Below, piece after piece: positions 29,803 through 37,167 of a stretch of DNA of 37,167 nt. Within the stretch, counting starts at the first letter, position 1. Each line of letters begins with the position of its first letter. The DNA comes from RGIG1959 sp045637645 (lineage in GTDB: Bacteria; Bacillota; Clostridia; Oscillospirales; Acutalibacteraceae): assembly GCA_045637645.1 (NCBI GenBank), contig JAZTZV010000067.1, forward strand, positions 1 through 37,167, read 5' to 3'. The translations under genes and the position numbers were made by a program. Under the pieces are notes generated by a model. The model was not told the origin of the DNA, made no database searches, and saw only the letters and a program-made list of their open reading frames with translations.

Positions 29803-30888
29803 ATGTCGAACCGATTATTTCAAGGAGTCGTACATCAAATGCGTGACGCCATCGACCGCACCATCGGTGTGATCGACGAAACCTCCGCCATCATCGCCTG
29901 CAGCGATTTGGGACGCATCGGCGAAGTCAGCAACGTGATCTCCGCCGAATCCTTTGCCGCGACCGAATCGTTCATCAGCGGCGACTGCACCTACAAACCC
30001 TTTGGCTCGCGCCCGCACGCGGAATACATTCTGTTTGTCAGCGGCACCGACGAGCAAGCGGAGAAGTATGCCTCGCTGTTGTCGATCTCGCTTTCGAGCA
30101 TCAAGCAATATTACGACGAAAAATACGACCGCGGCAATTTTGTCAAGAACATCATCCTTGACAACATCCTCCCCGGCGATATTTATCTGAAAGCGCGCGA
30201 ACTGCATTTCAACAACGACGTCAGCCGCGCGGTGCTTCTCATTCGCGTTGCCAATCGCACGGATATCTCGACGTTTGACGTGGTGCAAAACCTGTTCCCC
30301 GACAAAGCGAAGGATTTCGTCATCAACATCAGCGAAAACGACATTGCCCTTGTCAAGGAAGTGCGTCCCAACACCGATTCGCACAATCTTGAGAAGTTGG
30401 CGCGTTCGATCGTCGACACTCTCGGCAGTGAGTTCTACACCCCTGCCACCGTCGGCATCGGCACCGTCGTGGAAGGCATCAAAGATCTCGCCCGCTCGTT
30501 CAAAGAAGCGCAGGTCGCCCTCGAAGTCGGCAAGGTATTCGACACCGAGAAAACCATCTGCAGCTACGACAACCTGGGTATCGCCCGCCTGATCTATCAG
30601 CTTCCCACCACGTTGTGTGAAATGTTCCTGCGCGAGGTGTTCAAAAAGAGCTCGATCGATTCGCTCGACCAAGAAACGCTCTTCACCATTCAGCGCTTCT
30701 TCGAAAACAACCTCAACGTTTCGGAGACCTCCCGCAAGCTGTTCGTCCATCGCAACACGCTTGTCTACCGTCTGGAAAAAATCAAGCGTTTGACCGGTCT
30801 TGATCTGCGCGAATTCGACGACGCCATTGTGTTCAAAGTGGCGTTGATGGTCAAGAAATATCTCCAGGCGAACCCCGTGAAATACTGA
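29803..30888 (+). CDS. PucR/CdaR-type transcriptional regulator
   Basis: This encodes 361 residues. The C-terminal 60 residues carry the PucR-type helix-turn-helix: FTIQRFFENNLNVSETSRKL (294-313) then VHRNTLVYRLEKIKRLTGLDL (315-335), a hallmark of CdaR-like regulators. The middle (about 130-260) resembles the degenerate GGDEF-like domain of this family, and the N-terminal 100 residues are a likely sensor part of unknown ligand. No membrane segment is seen. It has its own promoter and terminator but lies directly upstream of ftsEX, so control of the division operon is a reasonable guess rather than a shown fact. The ATG at 29803 follows TAAGGAGA. Confidence 0.85.
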   Translation: MSNRLFQGVVHQMRDAIDRTIGVIDETSAIIACSDLGRIGEVSNVISAESFAATESFISGDCTYKPFGSRPHAEYILFVSGTDEQAEKYASLLSISLSSIKQYYDEKYDRGNFVKNIILDNILPGDIYLKARELHFNNDVSRAVLLIRVANRTDISTFDVVQNLFPDKAKDFVINISENDIALVKEVRPNTDSHNLEKLARSIVDTLGSEFYTPATVGIGTVVEGIKDLARSFKEAQVALEVGKVFDTEKTICSYDNLGIARLIYQLPTTLCEMFLREVFKKSSIDSLDQETLFTIQRFFENNLNVSETSRKLFVHRNTLVYRLEKIKRLTGLDLREFDDAIVFKVALMVKKYLQANPVKY

Positions 30889-30895
30889 TACAGCC

Positions 30896-30941
30896 AAACG
30901 AGGCGAGCGGCGGGGATTCCTGTCGCCCGCATTTCGTTTTT
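30896..30941 (+). terminator. Imperfect terminator between the regulator gene and ftsE
   Basis: An AACGAGGCG... left arm from 30897 pairs imperfectly with a ...GCATTTCGTT right arm ending near 30938, followed by TTTTTA. Several mismatches make it weaker than the others, so read-through into ftsE is plausible; I see no clear separate ftsE promoter. Confidence 0.5.
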
Positions 30942-30978
30942 ATGAAGGACTTGTTTTGAATAAAGGAGGTGCGTTCCT

Positions 30979-31800
30979 TTGATCGAATTCAGAGGCGTGC
31001 ATAAAACATATGACAACGGCACGAAAGCGCTGCGCGATGTCAACATCAACATCGAAAAAGGCGAATTCGTGTTCATCGTCGGCTCCTCGGGTGCCGGCAA
31101 ATCCACCTTCCTCAAGCTGATCATGCATGAGGAAGTCCCCAATGCCGGCGAAGTGATCGTCAACGGCTACAAGCTCTCGAAGCTGAAGAAACGTGAGATC
31201 CCCTATCTTCGCCGCACCATGGGCATCGTGTTCCAAGATTTCCGCTTGATCCCCACGATGAACGTGTTCGACAACGTGGCGTTCGCCATGCGCGTGACCG
31301 GTGCTTCCAAACGCGAAGTCCGCAAACGCGTGCCGTACATCCTCGGTCTTGTCGGACTGCAAAACAAAGCACGCAACTTCCCGCAGGAGCTTTCGGGCGG
31401 TGAGCAACAACGCGTCAGCTTGGCGCGCGCGCTCGTCAACAACCCCTCTCTCATCATCGCGGACGAGCCCACGGGCAACATTGACCCCGAAATGTCGTTT
31501 GAGATCATGGAGCTTCTCACCGAGATCAACCGCCGCGGCACAACCATTTTGGTCGTCACGCACGAGCACGAATTGGTGCAAGCGTTTAAGCGACGCGTGA
31601 TCGTCATCGACGGCGGTACGGTCGTGTCGGATGTCCCGCAGGACGCCGACTATGAAGCGCCCACTCCCGCGGCAAACGACGTGGTTGCCGACGTCCTCGA
31701 CACCATTCAAGAACCCGCCGCTCCTGTCGCAGACCCGATCGATGCGTTGATCGCCGACTTTGCGGGTGACAAAAACGCGAACGGAGGTGACGCACAATGA
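30979..31800 (+). CDS. ftsE: Cell division ATPase FtsE with acidic C-terminal extension
   Basis: This encodes 273 residues of FtsE, the cytoplasmic ATPase that drives FtsX to switch on peptidoglycan hydrolases at the division site. Walker A is GSSGAGKST (35-43), the signature LSGGEQQRV (138-146), Walker B LIIADEPTGNID (158-169), with the switch His in VTHEHE. Typical FtsE ends near residue 225; here about 53 more residues, rich in Ala, Asp and Pro, follow (221-273). The start is TTG at 30979-30981 with AAAGGAGG nine bases upstream, and no nearby ATG in frame. The stop overlaps ftsX by four bases (ATGA). Confidence 0.95.
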   Translation: MIEFRGVHKTYDNGTKALRDVNINIEKGEFVFIVGSSGAGKSTFLKLIMHEEVPNAGEVIVNGYKLSKLKKREIPYLRRTMGIVFQDFRLIPTMNVFDNVAFAMRVTGASKREVRKRVPYILGLVGLQNKARNFPQELSGGEQQRVSLARALVNNPSLIIADEPTGNIDPEMSFEIMELLTEINRRGTTILVVTHEHELVQAFKRRVIVIDGGTVVSDVPQDADYEAPTPAANDVVADVLDTIQEPAAPVADPIDALIADFAGDKNANGGDAQ

Positions 31801-32717
31801 AATTGAGCAGTATCGGCTATCTCATTCGAGAAGGCTTCCGCAACATCAAGCAAAACAGCTTCATGTCGATCGCCTCGGTTCTTGTGTTGATCTCCTGCTT
31901 GCTGTTGTCGGGTGCTTCGTACCTCGTGTTTGTCAACGTGGACTACGCGCTCGACTGGGCAGATGATCAAAACATTGCCATCGTGTGGGCGAACGAAGAC
32001 GTCGACGACGCGCAATTGCAAGCACTCCAAAATGACCTCACCAACCTCGCCAACATTGAAAGCGCGACGTTGATTCCCAAGGAAGACACGCTCGACAAAT
32101 TTTCGCAAGACATTCCCGACGCGACCTTCGAATCGTTGCAAGGTGACAACAACCCGATGCTCGATGCGTACAAAGTCGTGTTCAAGGATTTGGAAATGGC
32201 CGAGCAAACGATCGAAGAGATCAAGCTCAACGCCTCCGTTGAAAGCGTCTCCTACTCGGCGGATATCGGTGAGGTTCTCAACCGCATCGGTGATGCGGTG
32301 ATGAAGATCGGCGGTTGCATCATCGTGATGCTGCTGTTCGTCTCGCTGTTCATCATTTCCAACACCATCAAGTTGACGGTGTACAGCCGTCGCCTTGAAA
32401 TCGGCATTATGAAATCCGTCGGTGCGACCAAAGCGTTCATCCGACTCCCCTTTATGGTCGAAGGCATGGTTCTGGGCATGACCGCAGGCCTGGTTTCCTT
32501 CGGTATCCTGTATTTTGTTTACACCCGACTGATGACCGTCGCCATCGGCGAGATCACGTTCCAAGCCATGAGCGTGGGCGGTCTGTCTGCGTTGATCCCC
32601 GTGTGGGCGGAATTGCTCATCGGTTTCGTGCTCATCGGCACCATCACCGGTATGCTGGGCAGCGGCATCTCCATCAGTCGTTATTTGAAAGAAGAAAGCG
32701 GTGTCTCAGTTGATTAA
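31797..32717 (+). CDS. ftsX: Cell division membrane protein FtsX
   Basis: This encodes 306 residues with the FtsX layout: a cytoplasmic N-terminus, TM1 (about 24-46), an extracellular domain (about 48-165), then TM2 (170-192), TM3 (215-242) and TM4 (266-288) with an FtsX/MacB-type core (SRRLEIGIMKSVGATKAFIR, 197-216). It transmits FtsE ATP hydrolysis to outer hydrolases through the extracellular domain, whose residues 59-154 are duplicated in the upstream lipoprotein. GGAGGTG precedes the ATG at 31797. The first M23 gene starts inside the last codons, so ftsE, ftsX and the peptidases are tightly coupled. Confidence 0.96.
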   Translation: MKLSSIGYLIREGFRNIKQNSFMSIASVLVLISCLLLSGASYLVFVNVDYALDWADDQNIAIVWANEDVDDAQLQALQNDLTNLANIESATLIPKEDTLDKFSQDIPDATFESLQGDNNPMLDAYKVVFKDLEMAEQTIEEIKLNASVESVSYSADIGEVLNRIGDAVMKIGGCIIVMLLFVSLFIISNTIKLTVYSRRLEIGIMKSVGATKAFIRLPFMVEGMVLGMTAGLVSFGILYFVYTRLMTVAIGEITFQAMSVGGLSALIPVWAELLIGFVLIGTITGMLGSGISISRYLKEESGVSVD

Positions 32718-34293
32718 TGTGTTGAGAAGCGGAAAACGCCTGACGGCGGCTCTCTGTCTCGCGTTGTGCGCGACGGTGTTGTTGTCGGCGGTGCCCTCTG
32801 TTTCTTTCTCGCGCAGTGTGTTTGCGGAAGATTCCTCGGTCGAGGATCTGAACGCACAAAAAGAGGCAAATGCCCTGCGGCAAGAAGAACTCGCCGCACA
32901 GCGTGACGAAACCGTTTCGTCTCTTGAAGCGCAACAGCAACAAGCCGAGGTCATTCGACAACAAATCGAAGCCAAGTCCGACGAGATCGCGATCAACCAA
33001 GCGTTGCTCGACGAACTGCAAGTCGCGATCGACGAGAAATCCGTCAGCATCGCCGACCAAGAGGCTTCGATCATCCAACTTGAAACACAAATCGCCGATC
33101 AGCAATCCACGCTCCGCGTGCGTTTGCGCGAAGTCTCCAAAAAGAGCAGTTTCGCCACCGTGGTGCAACTCTTGCTTCACAGCGAATCCGCCACCGACTA
33201 CTTGATCGGCTTCAAACTCTCCGAGCGTCTCTCCACCCGCAACGAAAAGTTGATGAAGGAGCTGGAACAAAACATCCAAACGCTCGAGATCACCCAAAAT
33301 CAAACCAAGAACGAAAAAGCTTCTCTCGAAACGAAATATGAGCAAGCCGCTCAACTTCAAGCCGAGTTGGAAGCGGGCAAAGCGTCGTTGCAAACCCTTT
33401 ACAACGACGTGAACGCGCTCACCGAAGCCATGTATGAAGACGTTGACTACCTCAACGAACAGATTGCCATCATGGAACAAGAAGAAGCGTACATCCAAGG
33501 CACCATCGATTTCATGATGGAGCAAATCCGTCTTGAGGAAGAACAAAAGCGTCTCGAGGAAGAGGAAAAGAAACGCCAAGAGGAAGAAGAGCAAAAACGT
33601 CAAGAAGAAGAGGAAGCCGAAAACGGCGACGATTCCGCTGACGATAGCTACGAAGAGGATCCCGATTACGAGGAAGACTCCGACTACGAGGAAGACTCCG
33701 ACTATGAGGAAGACTCCGACTACGAGGAAGACTCCGACTACGAGGAAGACTCCGATTCCGACGATGACTCGGACTACGAGGAAGACTCCGATTCCGACGA
33801 AGACTCGGACTATGACGACGATTCCGATTCTTCCGCAATGTCGATGATGTGGCCGGCACCGACCTGCCGCGTCATCACTAGCAGCTTTAAATACCGCGAT
33901 TTGGACGAAGACGGACAAGATCCTCGCTGGCACAACGGTCTTGACATCGCGTGCTACGGCGACGCCGAGGGCGAGCCGATCGTTGCCGCCGCTTCCGGTA
34001 AAGTCCGTGTTTCCAACCGCTACGACTCATACGGTGGCGGATACGGTTATTACATGACGATCGACCACGGCTACGACTCACAAGGCCGTCGCATCATCAC
34101 CCTGTACGCCCACTGCAGCGAAGTCCTTGTGTATGAAGGACAGGAAGTAGAGGCAGGCGAGGTCATCGGCTATGTCGGTAACACCGGCAACTCGTTCGGC
34201 GCTCACCTGCACTTTGAAGTGCTGGAAGATTTTGTCGCCGTCGATCCCGTAGACGGCTATCTGTCCACCGATGAAATCGACATCCTGGGATGA
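32701..34293 (+). CDS. Secreted coiled-coil M23 peptidase with acidic repeat linker (EnvC/PcsB-like)
   Basis: This encodes 530 residues. A signal peptide (1-42, ending VFA) is followed by a long coiled coil (about 46-310) with the FtsX-binding-type break RLREVSKKSSFATVVQLLLHS (141-161, in parts), then an acidic hexapeptide repeat (317-376), then an M23/LytM domain (384-530). The zinc-peptidase residues are all present: His411 and Asp415 in HNGLD, His471 in LYAHC, His502 and His504 in HLHFE. So, unlike E. coli EnvC, it should itself cut peptidoglycan. The GTG at 32701 overlaps ftsX by 17 bases with a weak ribosome site; a GTG at 32719 is an alternative. Confidence 0.92.
   Translation: MSQLINVLRSGKRLTAALCLALCATVLLSAVPSVSFSRSVFAEDSSVEDLNAQKEANALRQEELAAQRDETVSSLEAQQQQAEVIRQQIEAKSDEIAINQALLDELQVAIDEKSVSIADQEASIIQLETQIADQQSTLRVRLREVSKKSSFATVVQLLLHSESATDYLIGFKLSERLSTRNEKLMKELEQNIQTLEITQNQTKNEKASLETKYEQAAQLQAELEAGKASLQTLYNDVNALTEAMYEDVDYLNEQIAIMEQEEAYIQGTIDFMMEQIRLEEEQKRLEEEEKKRQEEEEQKRQEEEEAENGDDSADDSYEEDPDYEEDSDYEEDSDYEEDSDYEEDSDYEEDSDSDDDSDYEEDSDSDEDSDYDDDSDSSAMSMMWPAPTCRVITSSFKYRDLDEDGQDPRWHNGLDIACYGDAEGEPIVAAASGKVRVSNRYDSYGGGYGYYMTIDHGYDSQGRRIITLYAHCSEVLVYEGQEVEAGEVIGYVGNTGNSFGAHLHFEVLEDFVAVDPVDGYLSTDEIDILG
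33649..33828 (+). repeat. Ten tandem 18-base units encoding an acidic hexapeptide
   Basis: Units mostly read TACGAGGAAGACTCCGAC (YEEDSD), in frame, with variants YEEDPD, SDDDSD, SDEDSD and YDDDSD toward the ends. The central copies differ by one or two bases, so the array is prone to gain or loss of whole units without breaking the frame. The opposite-strand frames read as Arg/Ser or Lys/Thr repeats and are not genes. Confidence 0.93.
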
Positions 34294-34323
34294 TTTCACC
34301 CCCTCAACACAGAAAGTAGGTTT

Positions 34324-35616
34324 ATGACCATGATACAGTTCAACCGATCCCTTTGGAAAGGGTACAGTCGCAAAGCGCTGGCAATGGCGATGGCGCTCTC
34401 CGTCACGGCAGGTACTGCCGCGGTGTGGAACGTACTCCCCACCCCTGTCACCGTTTATGCGGAGGAAACCGAAGACGATCTTCGCGAACAGCAAGAGGAT
34501 CTTGCCGCACGGCAGGAGGAACTCGAGGCTTTGCGAAACGAATCGGCGGAGACCCTCGAAGAGCAAGAGGCTGAAAAAGAAGTCATCCAACAGCAAATCG
34601 ACCTCAAAATCGAGGAGATTCGCTTGAATCAACAAACGGTCGACGAGATGGACGCCCGCATTGAAGACGCGAGCTACCAAATCGCCGTCAAACAGCAAGC
34701 CATTGCCGAAAAAGAAGCGGAAATCGAAGATGCGTTTTCCGAACTCCAACTCCGCCTTCGCGCCATTTCCAAAACCGGCAGCTTGACCACGTTGATCCAA
34801 ATGATCATGAGCGCGAAAAACATGGAGGATTATCTCCTCAAATCCAAAGCGATGGAACGTATTTCCGAGGAAAACGAAGCCCTCATGACAGAATTGGAAG
34901 CCGAGATGCAAGTCATCAACGCAGATAAAGACGCGCTTGAAAAAGAAAAAGACAAGATCGAAAAAGAACGCAAACCGTTCGTGGAGCAACAAACCAAACT
35001 TCACAACTCCAAAATGGAACTGGATGTTCTGTACAGCGAGATCAACGTTGTGACCGAACAGCTCAACCAAGACATCGACTACTACACCGCCGAGATCGCG
35101 CAAGCCGAAGCCGACCAAGCCGCTTTGCAAGACAAGATCGACGAACTGCTTGCACAAAGCGCGGGAAGCGGTCAAGCATACATCAGCGGCAGCATGTACT
35201 GGCCCGCCCCGAGTTGTAACTACATCTCTTCGACCTTTAAATTCCGTTGGAACAAATGGCACAACGGCATCGACATCTGCGGCGGCGGTTGCTACGGCAC
35301 TGCGGTCGTGGCGGGTGCCGACGGTGTCGTAACCTACTCCGATTGGATGAGCGGCTACGGCTGGGTCGTGATGATCGATCACGGCACCGACGAAAGCGGC
35401 TACAACGTCACGACGGTGTATGCTCACTGCGCCGAGCTGTACGTTTACGAAGGTCAATACGTTTCGGGCGGCGAAACGATCGCCGCCGTCGGCAGTTCGG
35501 GCAACTCGACCGGTCCCCACCTCCATTTCGAGGTGCGCTTGGACGGCTCGCCCGTCGATCCGATTTCGTACGGCTACGTTTCGACAAGCGGCATTATCAT
35601 TGACGAATCGCTGTAA
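34324..35616 (+). CDS. Secreted coiled-coil M23 peptidase, second copy (EnvC/PcsB-like)
   Basis: This encodes 430 residues: signal peptide (1-46, ending VYA), coiled coil (about 48-275) rich in Glu and Lys with the break LRLRAISKTGSLTTLIQMI (143-161), a short Gly/Ser hinge near 279-290, and an M23 domain with His313, Asp317 (HNGID), His368 (VYAHC) and His399/His401 (HLHFE), so the zinc site is complete. The same architecture as its neighbours points to tandem duplication followed by divergence. The ATG at 34324 follows AGTAGG, 30 bases after the preceding stop, so it is in the same transcript. The product would act outside the cell under FtsX. Confidence 0.92.
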   Translation: MTMIQFNRSLWKGYSRKALAMAMALSVTAGTAAVWNVLPTPVTVYAEETEDDLREQQEDLAARQEELEALRNESAETLEEQEAEKEVIQQQIDLKIEEIRLNQQTVDEMDARIEDASYQIAVKQQAIAEKEAEIEDAFSELQLRLRAISKTGSLTTLIQMIMSAKNMEDYLLKSKAMERISEENEALMTELEAEMQVINADKDALEKEKDKIEKERKPFVEQQTKLHNSKMELDVLYSEINVVTEQLNQDIDYYTAEIAQAEADQAALQDKIDELLAQSAGSGQAYISGSMYWPAPSCNYISSTFKFRWNKWHNGIDICGGGCYGTAVVAGADGVVTYSDWMSGYGWVVMIDHGTDESGYNVTTVYAHCAELYVYEGQYVSGGETIAAVGSSGNSTGPHLHFEVRLDGSPVDPISYGYVSTSGIIIDESL

Positions 35617-35639
35617 ACGTTTGAAAGGTTTTGTGTTTT

Positions 35640-36932
35640 ATGCATCCTCGTTTCAACATTCGATATAGTCTTGCAATCGTGCAGATCATCGCTTTGATGA
35701 TCTGCACCTTCGCATACGGCACAATTGAGAGCGTTGCGCAAGAAGGAGATCCCTTCTTCGACGCGACAACAAACTCCGATATGTCGTATGTCGAAAACCT
35801 GCAAGACCAACGCGCCGAGCTTCAACAGCAAGCGCAAGCGCTCCAACAAGAGCGTCAACAGCAAGCCAACTCTTTGGCGGGTTTGCTCGAACAAAAAGCA
35901 AACATCGAACAGCAAATCGCCTTAAAACAACGTGAGATCGACATCAATACGCAAATCTCCGACAGTCTCACGGCACAGATTTATCAAACCGACGAGCAGT
36001 TGATCGCGGCAGAGCAAACCATGCTCCTTCGCCGCCAAACGATCTTGGATCGTTTCGAAATTCTGCGTCAAAAGGTGCGCGCGTTGTCCAAAGGCGGTTC
36101 TTACACGGCACTCCAACTGCTGTTGAGCTCCGACAGCTACGAAAGCCTGCTCATCAATTTGAAAATGGCGGCACGCATCACCGAGCAAGACCAAGCGGCT
36201 CTCAACGATTTGGAAGTGGAATTCTCCGACTTGCAAGCCGAGCGCACCGCGCTCAACCAACAACAGCAGGATCTTCAAGAGCAACTCGCGCCGTTTGAAT
36301 CTGCCGAGCAGGATTTGGAAGCCTCCAAAAACGAATTGCTCGCGCTTTACAACGAAGCCGATCGCATCAGCACGCAGTTGTCTTCCAACGTGACGTATTT
36401 GCACATGCAATATGTCAACCTGACAACACAGCAACTGTTCTTGCAAAACCAAATTTCGCAAATGCTCGGCACCAGTGACACGACCGATATCATTGCACCG
36501 AGCACCATGTATTGGCCGTCCCCCGACTGCACCATTATCACCAGCCGTTACAAATTACGGCGCGGCAAATGGCATTACGGGCTCGACATCGCATCGTGGG
36601 GCGACGCAACAGGCAAATCGATCGTTGCCGCCGCCGACGGCACCGTCATCTTCTCGGGAAGCGACGACAGCGGCTACGGCAATTACGTCATCATTGACCA
36701 CGGCTACGATTTGCTCGGTCAACGCATTGTCACGCTCTACGCCCACTGCCACGCGTTGATGGCAAAGGTTGGCGACAAGGTCATCGGCGGCCAAACGATC
36801 ATCGCCACCGTCGGTGACACCGGCAACTCCAGCGGCGCACACCTGCACTTTGAAGTGCGTGTCAACGAGCAAGCGGTCGACCCCATCCTCAACGGCTATG
36901 TCTCGACCGACGGCATCACCATCTTGGATTAA
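35640..36932 (+). CDS. Secreted coiled-coil M23 peptidase, third copy (EnvC/PcsB-like)
   Basis: This encodes 430 residues: an N-terminal hydrophobic segment (about 10-27), a Gln-rich coiled coil (50-275) with the break VRALSKGGSYTALQLLLSS (146-164), and an M23 domain with His312, Asp316 (HYGLD), His369 (LYAHC) and His401/His403 (HLHFE). No clean signal-peptidase site follows the hydrophobic segment, so it may stay membrane-anchored. The coiled coil is markedly richer in Gln than in the other two, so the three enzymes may differ in partner. I chose the ATG at 35640; a TTG at 35631 lies too close to GAAAGG. It is the last gene of the ftsE-ftsX-M23 operon. Confidence 0.9.
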   Translation: MHPRFNIRYSLAIVQIIALMICTFAYGTIESVAQEGDPFFDATTNSDMSYVENLQDQRAELQQQAQALQQERQQQANSLAGLLEQKANIEQQIALKQREIDINTQISDSLTAQIYQTDEQLIAAEQTMLLRRQTILDRFEILRQKVRALSKGGSYTALQLLLSSDSYESLLINLKMAARITEQDQAALNDLEVEFSDLQAERTALNQQQQDLQEQLAPFESAEQDLEASKNELLALYNEADRISTQLSSNVTYLHMQYVNLTTQQLFLQNQISQMLGTSDTTDIIAPSTMYWPSPDCTIITSRYKLRRGKWHYGLDIASWGDATGKSIVAAADGTVIFSGSDDSGYGNYVIIDHGYDLLGQRIVTLYAHCHALMAKVGDKVIGGQTIIATVGDTGNSSGAHLHFEVRVNEQAVDPILNGYVSTDGITILD

Positions 36933-36944
36933 ATTGAAAATCAT

Positions 36945-36966
36945 AACCACCACTGAAGTGGTGGTT
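36945..36966 (+). terminator. Hairpin after the ftsEX-M23 operon
   Basis: AACCACCACT (36945-36954) and AGTGGTGGTT (36957-36966) are perfect complements with a very short loop; only three T follow, so it is a modest terminator, possibly part of the hairpin cluster that continues to 37064. Confidence 0.55.
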
Positions 36967-36971
36967 TGCAC

Positions 36972-37064
36972 AACCCCTATAAGGGGTTATTGCAGGCTTA
37001 GCCCCTGAAAGAGGCACTGAACCTTTATTATCGCATTACACGCACTACCACCCGTAAAACGGGT
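36972..37064. repeat. Cluster of short hairpins downstream of the operon
   Basis: AACCCCT/AGGGGTT (36972-36988) and ACCCGT/ACGGGT (37050-37064) are perfect small stems, with an imperfect GCCCCT/AGAGGC between. Together with the preceding stem this looks like an end of a mobile element of the IS200/IS605 kind or a composite repeat; no transposase gene is in view. Confidence 0.35.
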
Positions 37065-37082
37065 AACAGATCAAACGGGTCT

Positions 37083-37167
37083 CGGCTCCCTCTGACGAGG
37101 GAGCTGGCGAGCATATGCGAGCCTGAGGGAGAGACGACGACAACTACCCCTCCGTCTTTTGCATTGC
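37083..37167. repeat. Dispersed inverted-pair repeat element, cut by the window end
   Basis: It starts with CTCCCT/AGGGAG (37086-37103), continues through GGCGAGCATATGCGAGCC and GAGGGAG, and enters a facing unit with CCCCTCCGTC before the window ends. Layout and words match the element at 20.27 kb. Confidence 0.7.

Noticed and set aside
33512..33859. Arg/Ser-repeat and Lys/Thr-repeat frames across the acidic repeat
   Set aside because: They are other-frame readings of the 18-base tandem repeat inside the first M23 gene.
32701..34293. The first M23 protein as an inactive EnvC-type activator
   Set aside because: All zinc ligands of the LytM site are present (His411, Asp415, His504, with His471 and His502), so an active peptidase is the better call.

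Overview
The window looks like chromosomal DNA from a spore-forming Bacillota of class Clostridia. The support is an alpha/beta-type small acid-soluble spore protein, a RicT homologue, a DacF-type carboxypeptidase, HPr with both His15 and Ser46, strong AGGAGG ribosome sites and SigA-like promoters with 16-17 bp spacers. Base composition is moderately GC-rich and codons mostly end in C or G, which fits gut or rumen Oscillospirales-like lineages; that placement is inference. I saw no rRNA, tRNA, CRISPR array, phage or intact insertion sequence.

Left part (0.3-25.1 kb) is read almost entirely on the minus strand. It holds a ferredoxin; an operon flippase - QueG-like - holB - ricT; two small membrane proteins; a spore protein gene (plus strand); uvrC; HPr; a run DUF512 radical-SAM protein - der - plsY - gpsA - rimM - trmD closed by a terminator that overlaps the trmD stop; DUF177 - rpmF; a small P-loop ATPase after pgi; dacF; an AEC transporter; a GH13 alpha-glucosidase; pyrB, whose product carries a PyrI-like zinc domain, overlapping an iron-sulfur flavoprotein gene; and ackA.

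The coding strand switches at about 25.1-25.2 kb between ackA and tmcAL. The right part (25.2-36.9 kb) is read on the plus strand: tmcAL (acetate-dependent tRNA ac4C synthesis), a DUF4830 protein, an RsuA-family pseudouridine synthase, an orphan MsmK/UgpC-type sugar ABC ATPase, and then a cell-wall division locus. That locus is a lipoprotein that is a free-standing copy of the FtsX extracellular domain, a PucR/CdaR-type regulator, ftsE, ftsX, and three consecutive secreted coiled-coil M23 (LytM) peptidases. One of the peptidases carries a ten-unit acidic hexapeptide repeat.

The most interesting observation is the lipoprotein at 29071-29472. By hand alignment about 46 of 96 residues match the extracellular domain of the FtsX encoded 2.3 kb downstream, without gaps, with near-identical DNA in the core. 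Together with three candidate FtsX-controlled hydrolases this suggests an FtsEX system in which a membrane-anchored FtsX-domain mimic could compete for, or hold, the peptidases. Dispersed inverted-repeat elements lie at about 8.34-8.58, 20.27-20.38 and 37.08-37.17 kb.
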